In this document: positions 17,732-27,012 of the stretch, in pieces
How the letters are laid out: each line of letters starts with the position of its first letter
Numbering within the stretch: the stretch's first letter is position 1
Assembly (NCBI RefSeq): GCF_001766415.1
Contig: NZ_MKXO01000001.1
Location: 124,001 to 188,000, forward strand
Length of the DNA stretch: 64,000 nt
Direction of reading: 5' to 3'
DNA from: Exiguobacterium aurantiacum
GTDB lineage: Bacteria > Bacillota > Bacilli > Exiguobacteriales > Exiguobacteriaceae
Made by a program: the position numbers and the translations under genes
Notes under the pieces: model-generated
Told to the model about the DNA's origin: nothing
Database searches by the model: none
What the model saw: the letters and a program-made list of their open reading frames with translations, nothing else

Positions 17732-18805
17732 ATGGAGAAGTTAACGTTGAAACGTACGCCTTTGTACGACCTTATTTCTACGAAGGCGAAGATGGTGGAT
17801 TTTGCGGGGTTTGAGATGCCCATCATGTTCTCGTCAATCAAAGAAGAGCATCAAGCGGTTCGGGAGCGGGTTGGCATGTTCGATGTATCGCACATGGGGG
17901 AAATTCGGATTGAAGGTCCGGACGCGTTCGAAAACGTCCAACGTCTTGTGACAAATGACGTCTCGAAGCTGAATATCGGGCAAGCGCAATACAACTTGTT
18001 TTGTTTACCTGACGGCGGGGTCGTCGACGACCTGCTCGTCTATCGGCTCGATGAAGACGCGTATTGGCTCGTCGTCAACGCCTCGAATATTGAAAAAGAC
18101 GTGGCCCACGTCCGTCGATACGTATCAGGGGACGTCACTGTGACCGATGAATCGGATGCGTACGGTCAAATCGCGATCCAAGGTCCGATTGCAGAAACAG
18201 TACTCGGACGAATCACGGACTTACCGCTACATGAGATCAAGTTCTTCCGGTTTTTGAGCGGCGACGTTGCCGGTGTGCCAGCAATCGTCTCGCGGAGTGG
18301 CTATACAGGTGAGGATGGGTTCGAAGTATACGCCCGGGCCGAAGATGTCGCGAAGATTTGGACTGCGCTCGAAGCAGAACAAGTGACGCCGTGCGGGCTC
18401 GGTTCACGTGACACGCTCCGTTTTGAAGCTTGTCTGCCGCTGTACGGGCATGAGTTAGACGAGACGGTGACGCCGTTCGAGGCCAACTTGAACTTTGCGG
18501 TCAAGCTCGATACCGACTTCGTCGGGAAAGATGCCCTCGTCAAACAAAAAGAAGATATTCCGCGCCGTCTGATCGGCTTGAAGCTGCTCGGCCGCGGGAT
18601 TGCCCGACAAGGTGCGCCCGTCTTGTTTGACGGCGAGACGATCGGCGTCGTCACGACGGGAACGATGCCGCCGACCGTTAACGAATCGATCGCTTGGGCC
18701 CGGATTGATCGCCGGTTTGTCGAACAATCAAACTTCATCGTCGAAGTTCGGGGCAAACAAATAGAAGCCGAACGTGTGCCGACACCGTTCTATAAACGTA
18801 AATGA
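17732..18805 (+). CDS. gcvT: Glycine cleavage system aminomethyltransferase (T protein)
   Basis: 357 residues from the ATG at 17732 (GGGGGA upstream). It takes the aminomethyl group from lipoylated H protein and gives 5,10-methylene-THF and ammonia. Family patterns are visible: DVSHMGEI, NLFCLPDGGVVDDLLVYR and SRSGYTGEDGFEVY. First gene of gcvT-gcvPA-gcvPB; the H-protein gene is not in the window. No glycine riboswitch could be recognised in the 105 bases between the preceding terminator and this start. Confidence 0.95.
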   Translation: MEKLTLKRTPLYDLISTKAKMVDFAGFEMPIMFSSIKEEHQAVRERVGMFDVSHMGEIRIEGPDAFENVQRLVTNDVSKLNIGQAQYNLFCLPDGGVVDDLLVYRLDEDAYWLVVNASNIEKDVAHVRRYVSGDVTVTDESDAYGQIAIQGPIAETVLGRITDLPLHEIKFFRFLSGDVAGVPAIVSRSGYTGEDGFEVYARAEDVAKIWTALEAEQVTPCGLGSRDTLRFEACLPLYGHELDETVTPFEANLNFAVKLDTDFVGKDALVKQKEDIPRRLIGLKLLGRGIARQGAPVLFDGETIGVVTTGTMPPTVNESIAWARIDRRFVEQSNFIVEVRGKQIEAERVPTPFYKRK

Positions 18806-18821
18806 TACAGGGGGATTCAGA

Positions 18822-20168
18822 ATGAACAGAATGGAATTTCGTTATTTACCGATGACCGAGCAAGACGAACGCGATATGCTCCAGACGATCGGTGTCGAAT
18901 CGATCGAAGATTTGCTTGAAGATATCCCGGCCACGCTCCGGGAGACGGCATCGTTATCTGCCATCGGCGCTCCGCTCCCAGAAGTCGATCTCGTCCGCCA
19001 CATGACGAAGCTTGCCGAGAAGAACCTTCACACGAAATCACATCCGAGTTTTCTAGGAGCCGGCATGTACGATCACTTGTCGCCAAGCGTCATGAACCAC
19101 ATGTTGCTCCGTTCTGAGTTTTACACGGCGTATACGCCGTATCAACCTGAAATTTCACAAGGTGAACTGCAAGCGATGTTCGAGTTCCAGACGATGATTT
19201 GTGAACTGACGGGGATGGACGTCGCCAACTCGTCGATGTATGACGGCATTACCGCACTCGCGGAAGCGACTTACCTCGCGAGCGCTCATACGAAGAAGAA
19301 ACGTGTCATCGTCTCCGGTGCTGTTCACCCGGAAGCGAAAGACGTCATCCGCACATACGCGGATGGACCGGGACTTTCAGTTGAATATACGCATGTTGCG
19401 GCCGGCGTGACGGATTTGACGGACGTCGATTTGACGGACGCCTCGTGTCTCGTCGTTCAGTACCCGAACTTCTACGGTCGCGTCGAGGACTTGGCGACGC
19501 TCGCGAAAGCGGCCCATGATGCCGGTGCGCTCTTTGTCGTATCGAGCAACCCGCTCGCACTCGGTATTTTAGAGTCTCCTGGTGCGCTCGGGGCCGATAT
19601 CACGGTCGGCGATGCCCAACCGTTCGGGATCCCGCAAAGTTTCGGTGGTCCATCGTGTGGCTACTTCGCCGTCAAAAAGGCGCTCATGCGTAAACTGCCG
19701 GGTCGTCTCGTCGGTCAAACGGTTGACGAGGACGGGAAACGCGGCTTCGTCTTGACGCTACAGGCACGGGAACAGCATATCCGCCGCGATAAAGCGACAT
19801 CGAACATCTGCTCGAACCAGGCGCTCAATGCGCTCGCCGCCTCGATCACGATGTCCGCGCTCGGGAAATATGGGATTCGTGACATGGCCGTCCGCAACAT
19901 TCAAACGGCCCACTATATGAAAGAGGCACTGAAGTCGGCCGGTTACCCGATCATCGACGAAGGACCGATGTTCAACGAGTTCGTCGTCGATTTCGGTATC
20001 GATGCCGAAACCGTGTCACGCCGCTTGCTTGACAATGGGATCATCGGTGGATTGCCGCTCGGAACGTATGATGCTGATCGTCAAACACAGATGTTGCTAT
20101 GTGCGACCGAACTGCGCACGAAAGAAGAGATTGACGGATTTATTGAAGTGGTTGGGGGGACGAACTGA
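18822..20168 (+). CDS. gcvPA: Glycine dehydrogenase (decarboxylating) subunit 1
   Basis: 448 residues from the ATG at 18822 (CAGGGGG upstream). It forms the alpha subunit of the split P protein, which decarboxylates glycine with PLP and loads H protein. Conserved segments are [36 protein letters not shown] and [16 protein letters not shown]. Its stop overlaps the gcvPB start by one base, consistent with coupled synthesis of the two subunits. Confidence 0.95.
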   Translation: MNRMEFRYLPMTEQDERDMLQTIGVESIEDLLEDIPATLRETASLSAIGAPLPEVDLVRHMTKLAEKNLHTKSHPSFLGAGMYDHLSPSVMNHMLLRSEFYTAYTPYQPEISQGELQAMFEFQTMICELTGMDVANSSMYDGITALAEATYLASAHTKKKRVIVSGAVHPEAKDVIRTYADGPGLSVEYTHVAAGVTDLTDVDLTDASCLVVQYPNFYGRVEDLATLAKAAHDAGALFVVSSNPLALGILESPGALGADITVGDAQPFGIPQSFGGPSCGYFAVKKALMRKLPGRLVGQTVDEDGKRGFVLTLQAREQHIRRDKATSNICSNQALNALAASITMSALGKYGIRDMAVRNIQTAHYMKEALKSAGYPIIDEGPMFNEFVVDFGIDAETVSRRLLDNGIIGGLPLGTYDADRQTQMLLCATELRTKEEIDGFIEVVGGTN

Positions 20169-21643
20169 TGCAACACGAACAAACGCTCATTTTTGAAGTG
20201 TCACGTGCCGGACGGACCGGTTATAACTTGCCGACACCGACCGTGCCCGAAGTTGATATCGAGGCGCTGTTACCGGCGTCGATGATTCGTCAAGAGGCGG
20301 CCGAACTGCCGGAAGTGTCGGAACTAGATGTCGTTCGTCACTATACGTCGCTGTCGACGCGGAACCACGGTGTCGATTCCGGCTTCTATCCGCTCGGATC
20401 ATGTACGATGAAATACAACCCGAAAGTGAACGAAGATATGGCACGTCTGCCTGGGTTCGCCCACATCCACCCGCTCCAACCGATCGAATCGGTGCAAGGG
20501 GCGCTCGAGATGATGGTCGACCTTCAAGACCAGCTCGCTGAAATCACAGGGATGGACGAAGTGACGCTCCAACCGGCAGCCGGTGCCCACGGGGAATGGA
20601 CCGGACTCATGTTGATCAAAGCGTTCCACCAGCATAACGGCGATATGAATCGGACGAAAGTACTCGTCCCGGACTCGGCGCACGGGACAAACCCGGCCTC
20701 GGCCGTCGTCGCCGGATTCGAGACGGTCACGGTCAAATCGGATGAGCGGGGACTTGTCGACCTCGCTGACTTAAAGGCGAAAGTTGGGGACGACACGGCA
20801 GCACTCATGCTCACGAACCCGAATACGCTCGGTTTGTTCGAGGCGGACATCCTTGAAATTGCCAAAGTCGTCCATGAGGCAGGCGGTAAACTGTACTACG
20901 ACGGGGCCAACTCGAACGCGATTCTAGGGATCGCCCGTCCTGGTGATATGGGCTTTGACGTCGTCCACTTGAACTTGCACAAGACGTTCACAGGACCGCA
21001 CGGCGGCGGCGGCCCGGGCTCGGGACCGGTCGGCGTCAAGCGCGACTTGATCCCGTACTTGCCGACACCGATCGTAAAAAGAGCGGATTCAGGTTTTACG
21101 CTCGATTACGATCGCCCACAGTCGATCGGACGCATCAAACCGTTCTATGGAAACTTCGGCATCAACGTACGCGCCTACAGCTACATTAAGACGATGGGCG
21201 CCGAAGGGCTGACGCGTGTCTCGCGCGAAGCAGTGTTGAACGCCAACTACATGTTCGCCCGTTTGAAGGACGCGTTCGATGTGCCGTACGACACGTACTG
21301 CAAGCACGAATTCGTCTTGTCGGGTAAACGTCAAAAAGCACTCGGTGTCCGTACGCTCGACATCGCCAAACGATTGCTCGACTTCGGATACCATCCGCCG
21401 ACGATCTACTTCCCGCTCAACGTCGAGGAGTGCATCATGATCGAGCCGACCGAGACGGAATCGAAAGAGACGCTCGACGCGTTCTGTGACGCGATGCTCC
21501 AAATCGTCAAAGAGGCAGAAGAGAATCCGGAGATCGTTCAGACGGCGCCGCACACGACGGTCGTCAAACGACTCGACGAGACGCTCGCTGCCCGTAAGCC
21601 GGTATTGAAGTATGAGCGACGCCAACCATCGTCAATCAACTAA
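20168..21643 (+). CDS. gcvPB: Glycine dehydrogenase (decarboxylating) subunit 2
   Basis: 491 residues, the PLP-bearing subunit. The Schiff-base Lys is Lys272 in [16 protein letters not shown]. Other conserved parts are [27 protein letters not shown] and [11 protein letters not shown]. Last gene of the gcv operon, followed by a strong terminator. Confidence 0.95.
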   Translation: MQHEQTLIFEVSRAGRTGYNLPTPTVPEVDIEALLPASMIRQEAAELPEVSELDVVRHYTSLSTRNHGVDSGFYPLGSCTMKYNPKVNEDMARLPGFAHIHPLQPIESVQGALEMMVDLQDQLAEITGMDEVTLQPAAGAHGEWTGLMLIKAFHQHNGDMNRTKVLVPDSAHGTNPASAVVAGFETVTVKSDERGLVDLADLKAKVGDDTAALMLTNPNTLGLFEADILEIAKVVHEAGGKLYYDGANSNAILGIARPGDMGFDVVHLNLHKTFTGPHGGGGPGSGPVGVKRDLIPYLPTPIVKRADSGFTLDYDRPQSIGRIKPFYGNFGINVRAYSYIKTMGAEGLTRVSREAVLNANYMFARLKDAFDVPYDTYCKHEFVLSGKRQKALGVRTLDIAKRLLDFGYHPPTIYFPLNVEECIMIEPTETESKETLDAFCDAMLQIVKEAEENPEIVQTAPHTTVVKRLDETLAARKPVLKYERRQPSSIN

Positions 21644-21647
21644 GCCA

Positions 21648-21678
21648 AAACCCGCTCGCAATTCGCGAGCGGGTTTTT
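21648..21678 (+). terminator. Terminator of the gcv operon
   Basis: AAACCCGCTCGC / GCGAGCGGGTTT stem with loop AATTC, followed by TT. Confidence 0.92.
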
Positions 21679-21768
21679 GATTTGTGCCAAGATGAGGGGT
21701 TGTGACGATTGTATGAACTAAAAAATGTCTTAAATGTGAATAGTTGAACAAGTGTGTGGACTTGAAAC

Positions 21769-21794
21769 TATATAACTAGCAAACTAGTTATATA
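21769..21794. promoter_or_regulatory. Palindromic operator upstream of the arsR-type gene
   Basis: TATATAACTAG and CTAGTTATATA are perfect 11-base inverted arms around CAAA, ending a few bases before the SD of the ArsR gene. Its size and AT-rich symmetry fit an ArsR-family operator for autorepression. Any -10 would lie inside it. Confidence 0.75.
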
Positions 21795-21810
21795 AGAGGA
21801 GGTGATGAAG

Positions 21811-22122
21811 ATGGAATGGACTTTGAAAACAGACGAAGAACTTCGTGAATCCTTACGTATCTGTCAATTTGATGAGGGAGAGCTCGAGCGACAAGCTGCC
21901 TTCCATAAAGGACTGGCAGATCCAACTCGGTTAAAGATCGTCCGCCTGTTAGGCATAGCCCCGATGTGCTTATGTGAACTGTCGAGCGCGCTCGAGGTGC
22001 CGAACTCTACGTTGACACATCACCTCCGTTTGCTAGAGCGTGGTGAAGTCATTCGCTCGACACGCTTGGGACGGAACACCGTTTTCCAATTGACAGAGAA
22101 AGAAGTGGGTGAACATGTTTGA
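21811..22122 (+). CDS. ArsR/SmtB family metalloregulator
   Basis: 103 residues from the ATG at 21811, with AGAGGAGG 8 bases upstream; GTG at 21802 and ATG at 21805 lie on the SD itself. It has a winged-helix ArsR domain: LADPTRLKIVRLL, then MCLCEL with a CxC pair like the alpha-3 metalloid site of ArsR (ELCVCDL), then the recognition helix LEVPNSTLTHHLRLLE. It probably represses its own operon and is released by As(III), Sb(III) or a thiophilic metal. Its end overlaps the permease start. Confidence 0.88.
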   Translation: MEWTLKTDEELRESLRICQFDEGELERQAAFHKGLADPTRLKIVRLLGIAPMCLCELSSALEVPNSTLTHHLRLLERGEVIRSTRLGRNTVFQLTEKEVGEHV

Positions 22123-23059
22123 TCGGATTGGAGACTTTATCGCATACGACGTCCTTGATCTAAGTGGCCGTTTCGGTGAAGCTGTACAATTTTTCGTGAT
22201 GGACGTCGTGAAAATAACCGTGCTGATGAGCATTATGATTTTTGTGATCGGATATATTCGCAGTTATTTCCCTGTAGAAAAAGTTCGCGACTATTTGAGT
22301 GGCAAGCGGAAAATTGGCGGATATATTGGTGCCGCTGGTCTAGGCGTCTTGTCACCATACTGTTCCTGCTCGACGATCCCCTTTTTCATCGGGTTCGTGG
22401 AAGCGGGTATTCCGCTCGGAATGACGTTCACGTTTCTCATCACGTCACCGATTGTGAATGAAATTTCCATCGTCCTTCTCATCTCGATGTTCGGTTGGAA
22501 GATCGCGTTCTTATATGTATTTGCAGGGGTGATGGTCGCATTGTTCGCTGGCCTGCTAATTGAAAAGTTACATCTTGAAAAGTATGTGCAAGACTACGTA
22601 TATCAAATCAAAAGTCAACAAGTCGCGGTCACGGTTGAGTTATCACAAGCAGATCGTTTAGTGACAGCGCTCAATGGCGTCTATGAGACCGTGAAAAAAG
22701 TGGGACCTTATTTATTGATTGGGATTGCAATCGCGGCAGGGTTTCACGGGTTCATCCCGGCCGAGTTCATTATGCGTGTCGCAGGGGGAGATAACTGGTA
22801 TGGCCCAATCGTTGGAACGTTGATCGGAGTCCCGCTCTATTCCAATGCGATCGGGACGTTGCCAGTCATCGAAGTGCTCGTAGGGAAAGGAATGGCGATC
22901 GGAACGGCTCTTGCGTTCATGATGTCGACCGTCGCTTTGTCTGTACCTGAAGGTCTACTGTTGAGCCGAGTGTTGAAGAAAGAGCTCGTCATCATTTTCT
23001 TTGTCATTGTGACGTTGGGGATCACGATAATTGGTTACTTATTCAACTTTATACTATGA
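22115..23059 (+). CDS. ArsP/YraQ-family permease
   Basis: 314 residues from the ATG at 22115 (a GTG at 22109 is an alternative; the SD is weak, so coupling to the ArsR stop is likely). About eight helices of the PF03773 type. The signature SPYCSCSTIPFFIGF holds a CxC pair in the membrane region and is repeated more weakly near GVPLYSNAIGTLPV. Relatives export trivalent organoarsenicals (ArsP) or are annotated as Cu/Zn efflux transporters. With the CxC-bearing ArsR, metalloid efflux is the best guess. Confidence 0.85.
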   Translation: MFDRIGDFIAYDVLDLSGRFGEAVQFFVMDVVKITVLMSIMIFVIGYIRSYFPVEKVRDYLSGKRKIGGYIGAAGLGVLSPYCSCSTIPFFIGFVEAGIPLGMTFTFLITSPIVNEISIVLLISMFGWKIAFLYVFAGVMVALFAGLLIEKLHLEKYVQDYVYQIKSQQVAVTVELSQADRLVTALNGVYETVKKVGPYLLIGIAIAAGFHGFIPAEFIMRVAGGDNWYGPIVGTLIGVPLYSNAIGTLPVIEVLVGKGMAIGTALAFMMSTVALSVPEGLLLSRVLKKELVIIFFVIVTLGITIIGYLFNFIL

Positions 23060-23072
23060 GGAGGAGTCGAAC

Positions 23073-23300
23073 ATGAACATAAAAATTTTAGGGACCGGGT
23101 GTCGCAATTGCAAAACGCTGGAGCAAAATGTCGTAGAAGCGCTACGATTAACTGGGAAGACGGCGACGGTTGAAAAAGTGACGGACATCGAGCAAATTAT
23201 GTCGTATGGAATTATGAGCACGCCTGGCCTCGTCGTCAATGAGGAAATCAAATCGGTAGGGAAAGTTTTAGCACCGAAATCAATCGCTAAATTCTTTTGA
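23073..23300 (+). CDS. Small thioredoxin-like redox disulfide protein
   Basis: 75 residues from the ATG at 23073 (GAGGAGGAG upstream). Thioredoxin fold of the redox-active disulfide protein 2 type, with the CxxC motif GTGCRNCKTL and cis-Pro segment STPGLVVNE. It is often found with PF03773 permeases, perhaps keeping their cysteines or the substrate reduced (inference). Last gene of a three-gene cassette. Confidence 0.9.
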   Translation: MNIKILGTGCRNCKTLEQNVVEALRLTGKTATVEKVTDIEQIMSYGIMSTPGLVVNEEIKSVGKVLAPKSIAKFF

Positions 23301-23310
23301 ACGTTCAATC

Positions 23311-23353
23311 AAACAAGCGTTGCCCCAACGAATGTTGGAGCAACGCTTGTTTG
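23311..23353. terminator. Bidirectional terminator after the ArsR-permease-thioredoxin cassette
   Basis: AAACAAGCGTTGC / GCAACGCTTGTTT outer stem plus inner CCAAC/GTTGG; it serves the convergent rhodanese gene too. Confidence 0.85.
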
Positions 23354-23359
23354 TGAGGG

Positions 23360-23740
23360 TCAGTCTTTTTTGACTTTCCCTTTCCAGTTTTTAAATCCGC
23401 CTTCAAGCATATAGATGTCGGTGTAGCCATTTTTCATGAGCAGTTTGGCCGCCTGGTTCGTACGTGACTTGCCTTGGCAGTACATGAGGATCGGTTGATC
23501 TTTCCGTAGCTCTTTCATTCGAAGTTTCATCTGGCCGACCGGGATATTACGGGCCCCGATGATGTGGCCTCCCTTGTACTCGTTCGGTTCACGGACGTCG
23601 ATCAATTGTCCTTTGCGGAGCGAAGCGCGAAATTCTTCTTGTTTCATTTTTTTCAAACCACGAGCCGGCATGAAGCGCCAGACGATATATGCGATGAGCG
23701 CAGCCCAGAGGATGATGACGAGGATTGTTTCGATTCCCAT
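23360..23740 (-). CDS. yqhL: Membrane-anchored rhodanese-like protein (YqhL)
   Basis: 126 residues, the same length as B. subtilis YqhL as I recall. One N-terminal helix (ETILVIILWAALIAYIVW) anchors a rhodanese domain. The active-site loop MYCQGKSRT has a catalytic Cys and could bind sulfane sulfur; IDVREPNEYKGGHIIGA is the typical first motif. Sulfur-transfer role inferred. GGGAGAAC precedes the ATG. Confidence 0.92.
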   Translation of the reverse strand: MGIETILVIILWAALIAYIVWRFMPARGLKKMKQEEFRASLRKGQLIDVREPNEYKGGHIIGARNIPVGQMKLRMKELRKDQPILMYCQGKSRTNQAAKLLMKNGYTDIYMLEGGFKNWKGKVKKD

Positions 23741-23904
23741 TGATGTTCTCCCTTTCTCTATTAAGTTTCACCAACATTCATTATAAAGAATTTAAGGTCA
23801 TGAGACAATGATTGACTAGACGATTTGCCCGTTCTGCTTTCGGTTTTACACGGGTTACGCTAAAATGGAGATTGGAGAACGGAACATAAGGGGAGGCTAC
23901 GCCC

Positions 23905-24333
23905 ATGCCGACACCGAGTATGGAAGACTACTTAGAACGAATCTACTTACTGATGGTCGAGAAAGGATACGCTCGTGTATCTGATATCGCCGAACATTTA
24001 GGGGTGCATCCCTCCTCAGTCACGAAAATGGTGCAAAAGTTAGACCGGGAAGGTTATTTGGTATATGAAAAATACAGAGGCCTGATGTTGACGAATAAAG
24101 GGCAGAAAATCGGCAAGCGGCTCGTCGAGCGGCATACGATGCTCGAGTCGTTCCTACGGCTGATCGGGGTCGATGAAGCGCACGTCTATGAGGATGTTGA
24201 AGGCATCGAACATCATTTGAGCTCGAACACGCTCGACTGCATGACCCAATTCGTCGAATTCTTCGAAGACAAACCTGAGCTGATGGAGCAGTTTCGACAG
24301 TTTCAAGAACTGAATATGACACGGGATGAGTGA
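23905..24333 (+). CDS. mntR: Manganese-responsive regulator MntR
   Basis: 142 residues, DtxR family. The N-terminal winged helix includes [18 protein letters not shown]. Metal ligands match B. subtilis MntR: Asp8 and Glu11 (EDYLE), with His77 and the GIEHHL group in the dimerisation helix. With Mn(II) it represses manganese uptake genes. GGGGAGG precedes the ATG. Terminator downstream. Confidence 0.95.
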   Translation: MPTPSMEDYLERIYLLMVEKGYARVSDIAEHLGVHPSSVTKMVQKLDREGYLVYEKYRGLMLTNKGQKIGKRLVERHTMLESFLRLIGVDEAHVYEDVEGIEHHLSSNTLDCMTQFVEFFEDKPELMEQFRQFQELNMTRDE

Positions 24334-24336
24334 AAT

Positions 24337-24380
24337 CGACCGCGATCCGATCGTTGAATCGGATGGTGGTCTTTTTTTAG
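24337..24380 (+). terminator. Terminator of mntR
   Basis: GACC..GATCCGAT / ATCGGAT..GGTC stem followed by seven T. Confidence 0.8.
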
Positions 24381-24477
24381 GCATTCGAAGCGAAAGCCGA
24401 ACATTAACATCGTTTTATTGAATTAAAGTCTATTTTTAGGGTGATTGTATGATAGAATGGTTGCTGGATAGATAAAT

Positions 24478-24510
24478 GAGGGGGTGACGGCGAACAATCG
24501 CCGAAAAATG
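24478..24510 (+). promoter_or_regulatory. SD-hairpin-start arrangement of hpt
   Basis: GAGGGGG (24478-24484) lies too far from the ATG at 24508, but GGCGA-ACAA-TCGCC (24489-24502) can fold into a 5-bp hairpin and bring them within about 9 bases. An in-frame GTG at 24484 lies on the SD and is unlikely to be used. Confidence 0.55.
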
Positions 24511-25035
24511 AACATTCAAATCAAAGGGAAGTTATTTGATGAAGCACAGATTAAACAGCGCGTCGCTGAACTCGCGGAACAGATCGAACGTGATGCGGCC
24601 GGGACGCCGATCGTCCTCGTCCCCGTGTTAAAAGGTTCACTCGTGTTCGCCGCTGATTTGATGCGACAGATGAAAGGGAGCGTCCAACTGGACACGGTCG
24701 CGACTTCGTCTTACGGGAAAAAGTCGGTCTCGAGCGGGAACGTCCAACTTCGGAAAGACCTCGACCTCGACGTCGAAGGGAAATATGTCGTCATTATCGA
24801 GGACATCATCGATACCGGCCAGACGCTCAAGTTTTTGTGTCAGCATATGAAGCTGCATCAACCGGGAGAGTTGAAAATTTGCACGTTGCTCGATAAACCG
24901 GCTCGTCGCCTCGTCCAACTTGACGCGGATTATGTCGGATTCGAGATTCCAGATGAGTTCGTCATCGGGTACGGCATCGACTACGCGGAACAATACCGCA
25001 ACTTACCGTATATCGGATTTGTCGAGACAGACTAA
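24508..25035 (+). CDS. Hypoxanthine-type phosphoribosyltransferase
   Basis: 175 residues from the ATG at 24508. It belongs to the HPRT family, which salvages hypoxanthine or guanine with PRPP. The PRPP-binding loop is VIIEDIIDTGQTL, the N-terminal loop VPVLKGSLVFAADL, and the flexible loop SSYGKKSVSSGN. It lies alone between mntR and yqhP, not in the usual tilS-hpt-ftsH locus, so it may be a second paralogue. Purine specificity cannot be told from sequence alone. Confidence 0.9.
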   Translation: MNIQIKGKLFDEAQIKQRVAELAEQIERDAAGTPIVLVPVLKGSLVFAADLMRQMKGSVQLDTVATSSYGKKSVSSGNVQLRKDLDLDVEGKYVVIIEDIIDTGQTLKFLCQHMKLHQPGELKICTLLDKPARRLVQLDADYVGFEIPDEFVIGYGIDYAEQYRNLPYIGFVETD

Positions 25036-25036
25036 A

Positions 25037-25065
25037 AGGAGCGCCTCTCGAGGCGCTCCTTTTAC
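25037..25065. terminator. Terminator between hpt and yqhP
   Basis: GGAGCGCCTC / GAGGCGCTCC stem with loop TC, then TTTT; it touches the stop codon of the convergent yqhP gene. Confidence 0.9.
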
Positions 25066-25475
25066 ATGTTCGCTTTCTTTTTCTTCTTGCCTTTTTTCCC
25101 TTCGATGACGGTCAGGTGAGGGGCGTCGCTGCGATGGACGCTCGTGCGCTTCGACAGTTTGGTGACGTTCGAGCCTGGTTTGGTGTTCTTTTTCTTAGCG
25201 GCCGCTGCGGACGGTTTGACTTTAGGGCTATTGCCCGGTCGCGCCATCCGTTTTTTCGACGCTTGCGCGGTCTTCCGGTAACGCACGTCCTCGGCCGAAA
25301 TTTTAGGAGCCATGAAGACCCGGTAAATCACGTAAAAGATTAACCCGAAAATACCGATGAAGAGTAGCTGTCTGAACAATCGACCAGGATCGGTCGCTAA
25401 CATATGTCCGACTCCGATGAAGCCTAAGATGAACACGATGGTCGCCGCGGTCGAGCCGATTCTTTGTCTGATCAT
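25062..25475 (-). CDS. yqhP: SA1362/YqhP family membrane protein
   Basis: 137 residues: two hydrophobic helices (about 8-27 and 35-53) followed by a highly basic, low-complexity tail rich in Lys, Ala and Ser (KPSAAAAKKKNTKPG) ending in a Lys cluster. Matches the SA1362/YqhP family, function unknown. The basic tail probably faces the cytosol. GAGGAGG precedes the ATG. It lies 16 bases downstream of yqhQ. Confidence 0.87.
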   Translation of the reverse strand: MIRQRIGSTAATIVFILGFIGVGHMLATDPGRLFRQLLFIGIFGLIFYVIYRVFMAPKISAEDVRYRKTAQASKKRMARPGNSPKVKPSAAAAKKKNTKPGSNVTKLSKRTSVHRSDAPHLTVIEGKKGKKKKKANM

Positions 25476-25491
25476 GGTGTTTTCCTCCTCT

Positions 25492-26433
25492 TTATCCCTC
25501 TCTTTGGACGTCCGGTTGACCGAGTTCGGAACGTTCCCACGTCTCGAACGCTTCGATGGCGACGCGGATCTGTTCGTCGTTCGGTTCTCGCGTCGTTAAT
25601 AGTTGCAATGAAAGTCCTGGTTTACCGAGCACGGATAAAAACCGATGCTCCCGGAAGCGATTGGTGAATTGAAGCACCTCGAACGAGATGCCGATGACGA
25701 CCGGCAACAGCGCGATCCGGCTGACGAGCCGGACCCAAAGTGGGTCGATCGGGACGACCATATAGACGCCGATGCCGACAAAAACGGTGAACAGGATGAA
25801 GCTTGAACCACACCGATAGTGGAGGCGTGAGCTTAAACGGACGTTATCAACGGTGATCGGTCGTCCGGATTCGTAGCAGTTGATAACTTTATGCTCGGCG
25901 CCATGATATTGGAAGACGCGTCTGATGAGCGGGGTCAATGAAATCAAGTATAGGTAGCTGAGCAGTAATACTAGTTTAATTCCCCCTTCGAGCAGGTTTT
26001 GAATCACGTGACCGGACAGTGCGGGCACGTTTTGGAACATAGCGGCAAGGAGCGCCGGGGTGACGTTGAAGATCAATTTGCCGAAGATGTAAGAAATGAC
26101 ACCGACGATGGCGATCATGATGACCATGAGGATGTTTTGCTTTTGCTCTGGCTTCTCCGTGACGTCTTCGCTCGGGTCGACGTCATAGCGATCGCTCGCG
26201 AAGTTCATGTGGGCCGAGCCGTTCTTTAACGACTCGTATAAAGCGACGATGCCACGAAGGAACGGGACTTTTTTCAACGATTGGACCCACGGGACGAGGA
26301 GTCGAGGCTGTTTGAACGTCTCGATCGATCCGTCTTTACGCCGGATGGCCGAGGCGCTCTCGGTGCGTCCTTGGAACATGACGCCTTCGACGAGTGCTTG
26401 ACCGCCGACGGGGATCAACTTTTTATTTTTCAT
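25492..26433 (-). CDS. yqhQ: DUF1385 family membrane protein YqhQ
   Basis: 313 residues. DUF1385 pattern: GGQALVEGVMFQGR near the N terminus, VPFLRGIVALYESL, and FQYHGAEHKVINCYE with conserved His and Glu that suggest an enzymatic or metal site. About five to six helices between residues 95 and 270. Function unknown. GAGGAG precedes the ATG. Operon with yqhP, divergent from aroQ. Confidence 0.92.
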   Translation of the reverse strand: MKNKKLIPVGGQALVEGVMFQGRTESASAIRRKDGSIETFKQPRLLVPWVQSLKKVPFLRGIVALYESLKNGSAHMNFASDRYDVDPSEDVTEKPEQKQNILMVIMIAIVGVISYIFGKLIFNVTPALLAAMFQNVPALSGHVIQNLLEGGIKLVLLLSYLYLISLTPLIRRVFQYHGAEHKVINCYESGRPITVDNVRLSSRLHYRCGSSFILFTVFVGIGVYMVVPIDPLWVRLVSRIALLPVVIGISFEVLQFTNRFREHRFLSVLGKPGLSLQLLTTREPNDEQIRVAIEAFETWERSELGQPDVQREG

Positions 26434-26574
26434 AGGTTCTCCTCGATTCTGACAAGTATATAGTTGAATTATAACGTGATTCGATCGAAAAACGAAACCT
26501 CAGGTGACGCAATTATCGCTCTTCGCATAAATTTGTTACAATAAGAAAGACTTGACGAATGAGGGGGAAGGCTT

Positions 26575-27012
26575 GTGCATATACTTGTCTTGAATGGACC
26601 GAATTTGAACTTGCTAGGTAGACGGGAACCGGATGTGTACGGGGATGTCTCGCTGAAAGGCTTGACGGCAGAACTGTTGCTCGAAGCACCGGGAGATGTT
26701 CGTCTCACGTTCATCCAGTCCAATCATGAAGGTGAGCTGATCGATGCGCTGCATGAGGCGTATGATTACGCGGGCGTCATCTTGAACGCCGGGGCGTATA
26801 CGCATACGTCGATTGCATTGCGGGACGCGATTGCCGCTATTTCAGCCCCGGTCGTCGAAGTACATATCTCGAACGTGCATGCCCGTGAGTCGTTTCGTCA
26901 CGAATCGAAACTTGCCGGTGTCTGCCTCGGCGTCATCAGCGGCTTCGGATTGACGAGCTATACGCTCGCGTTGCATGCACTCATCGAACATTGGAGGAAT
27001 CGACATGATTGA
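26575..27012 (+). CDS. aroQ: 3-dehydroquinate dehydratase, type II
   Basis: 145 residues from a GTG with GAGGGGGAAG upstream. It dehydrates 3-dehydroquinate in the chorismate pathway. NGPNLNLLGRREPDVYG holds the active-site Arg and Tyr, NAGAYTHTSIALRDA the substrate loop, and VEVHISNVHARESFRH the catalytic His. It overlaps papA by 8 bases. Confidence 0.95.
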   Translation: MHILVLNGPNLNLLGRREPDVYGDVSLKGLTAELLLEAPGDVRLTFIQSNHEGELIDALHEAYDYAGVILNAGAYTHTSIALRDAIAAISAPVVEVHISNVHARESFRHESKLAGVCLGVISGFGLTSYTLALHALIEHWRNRHD

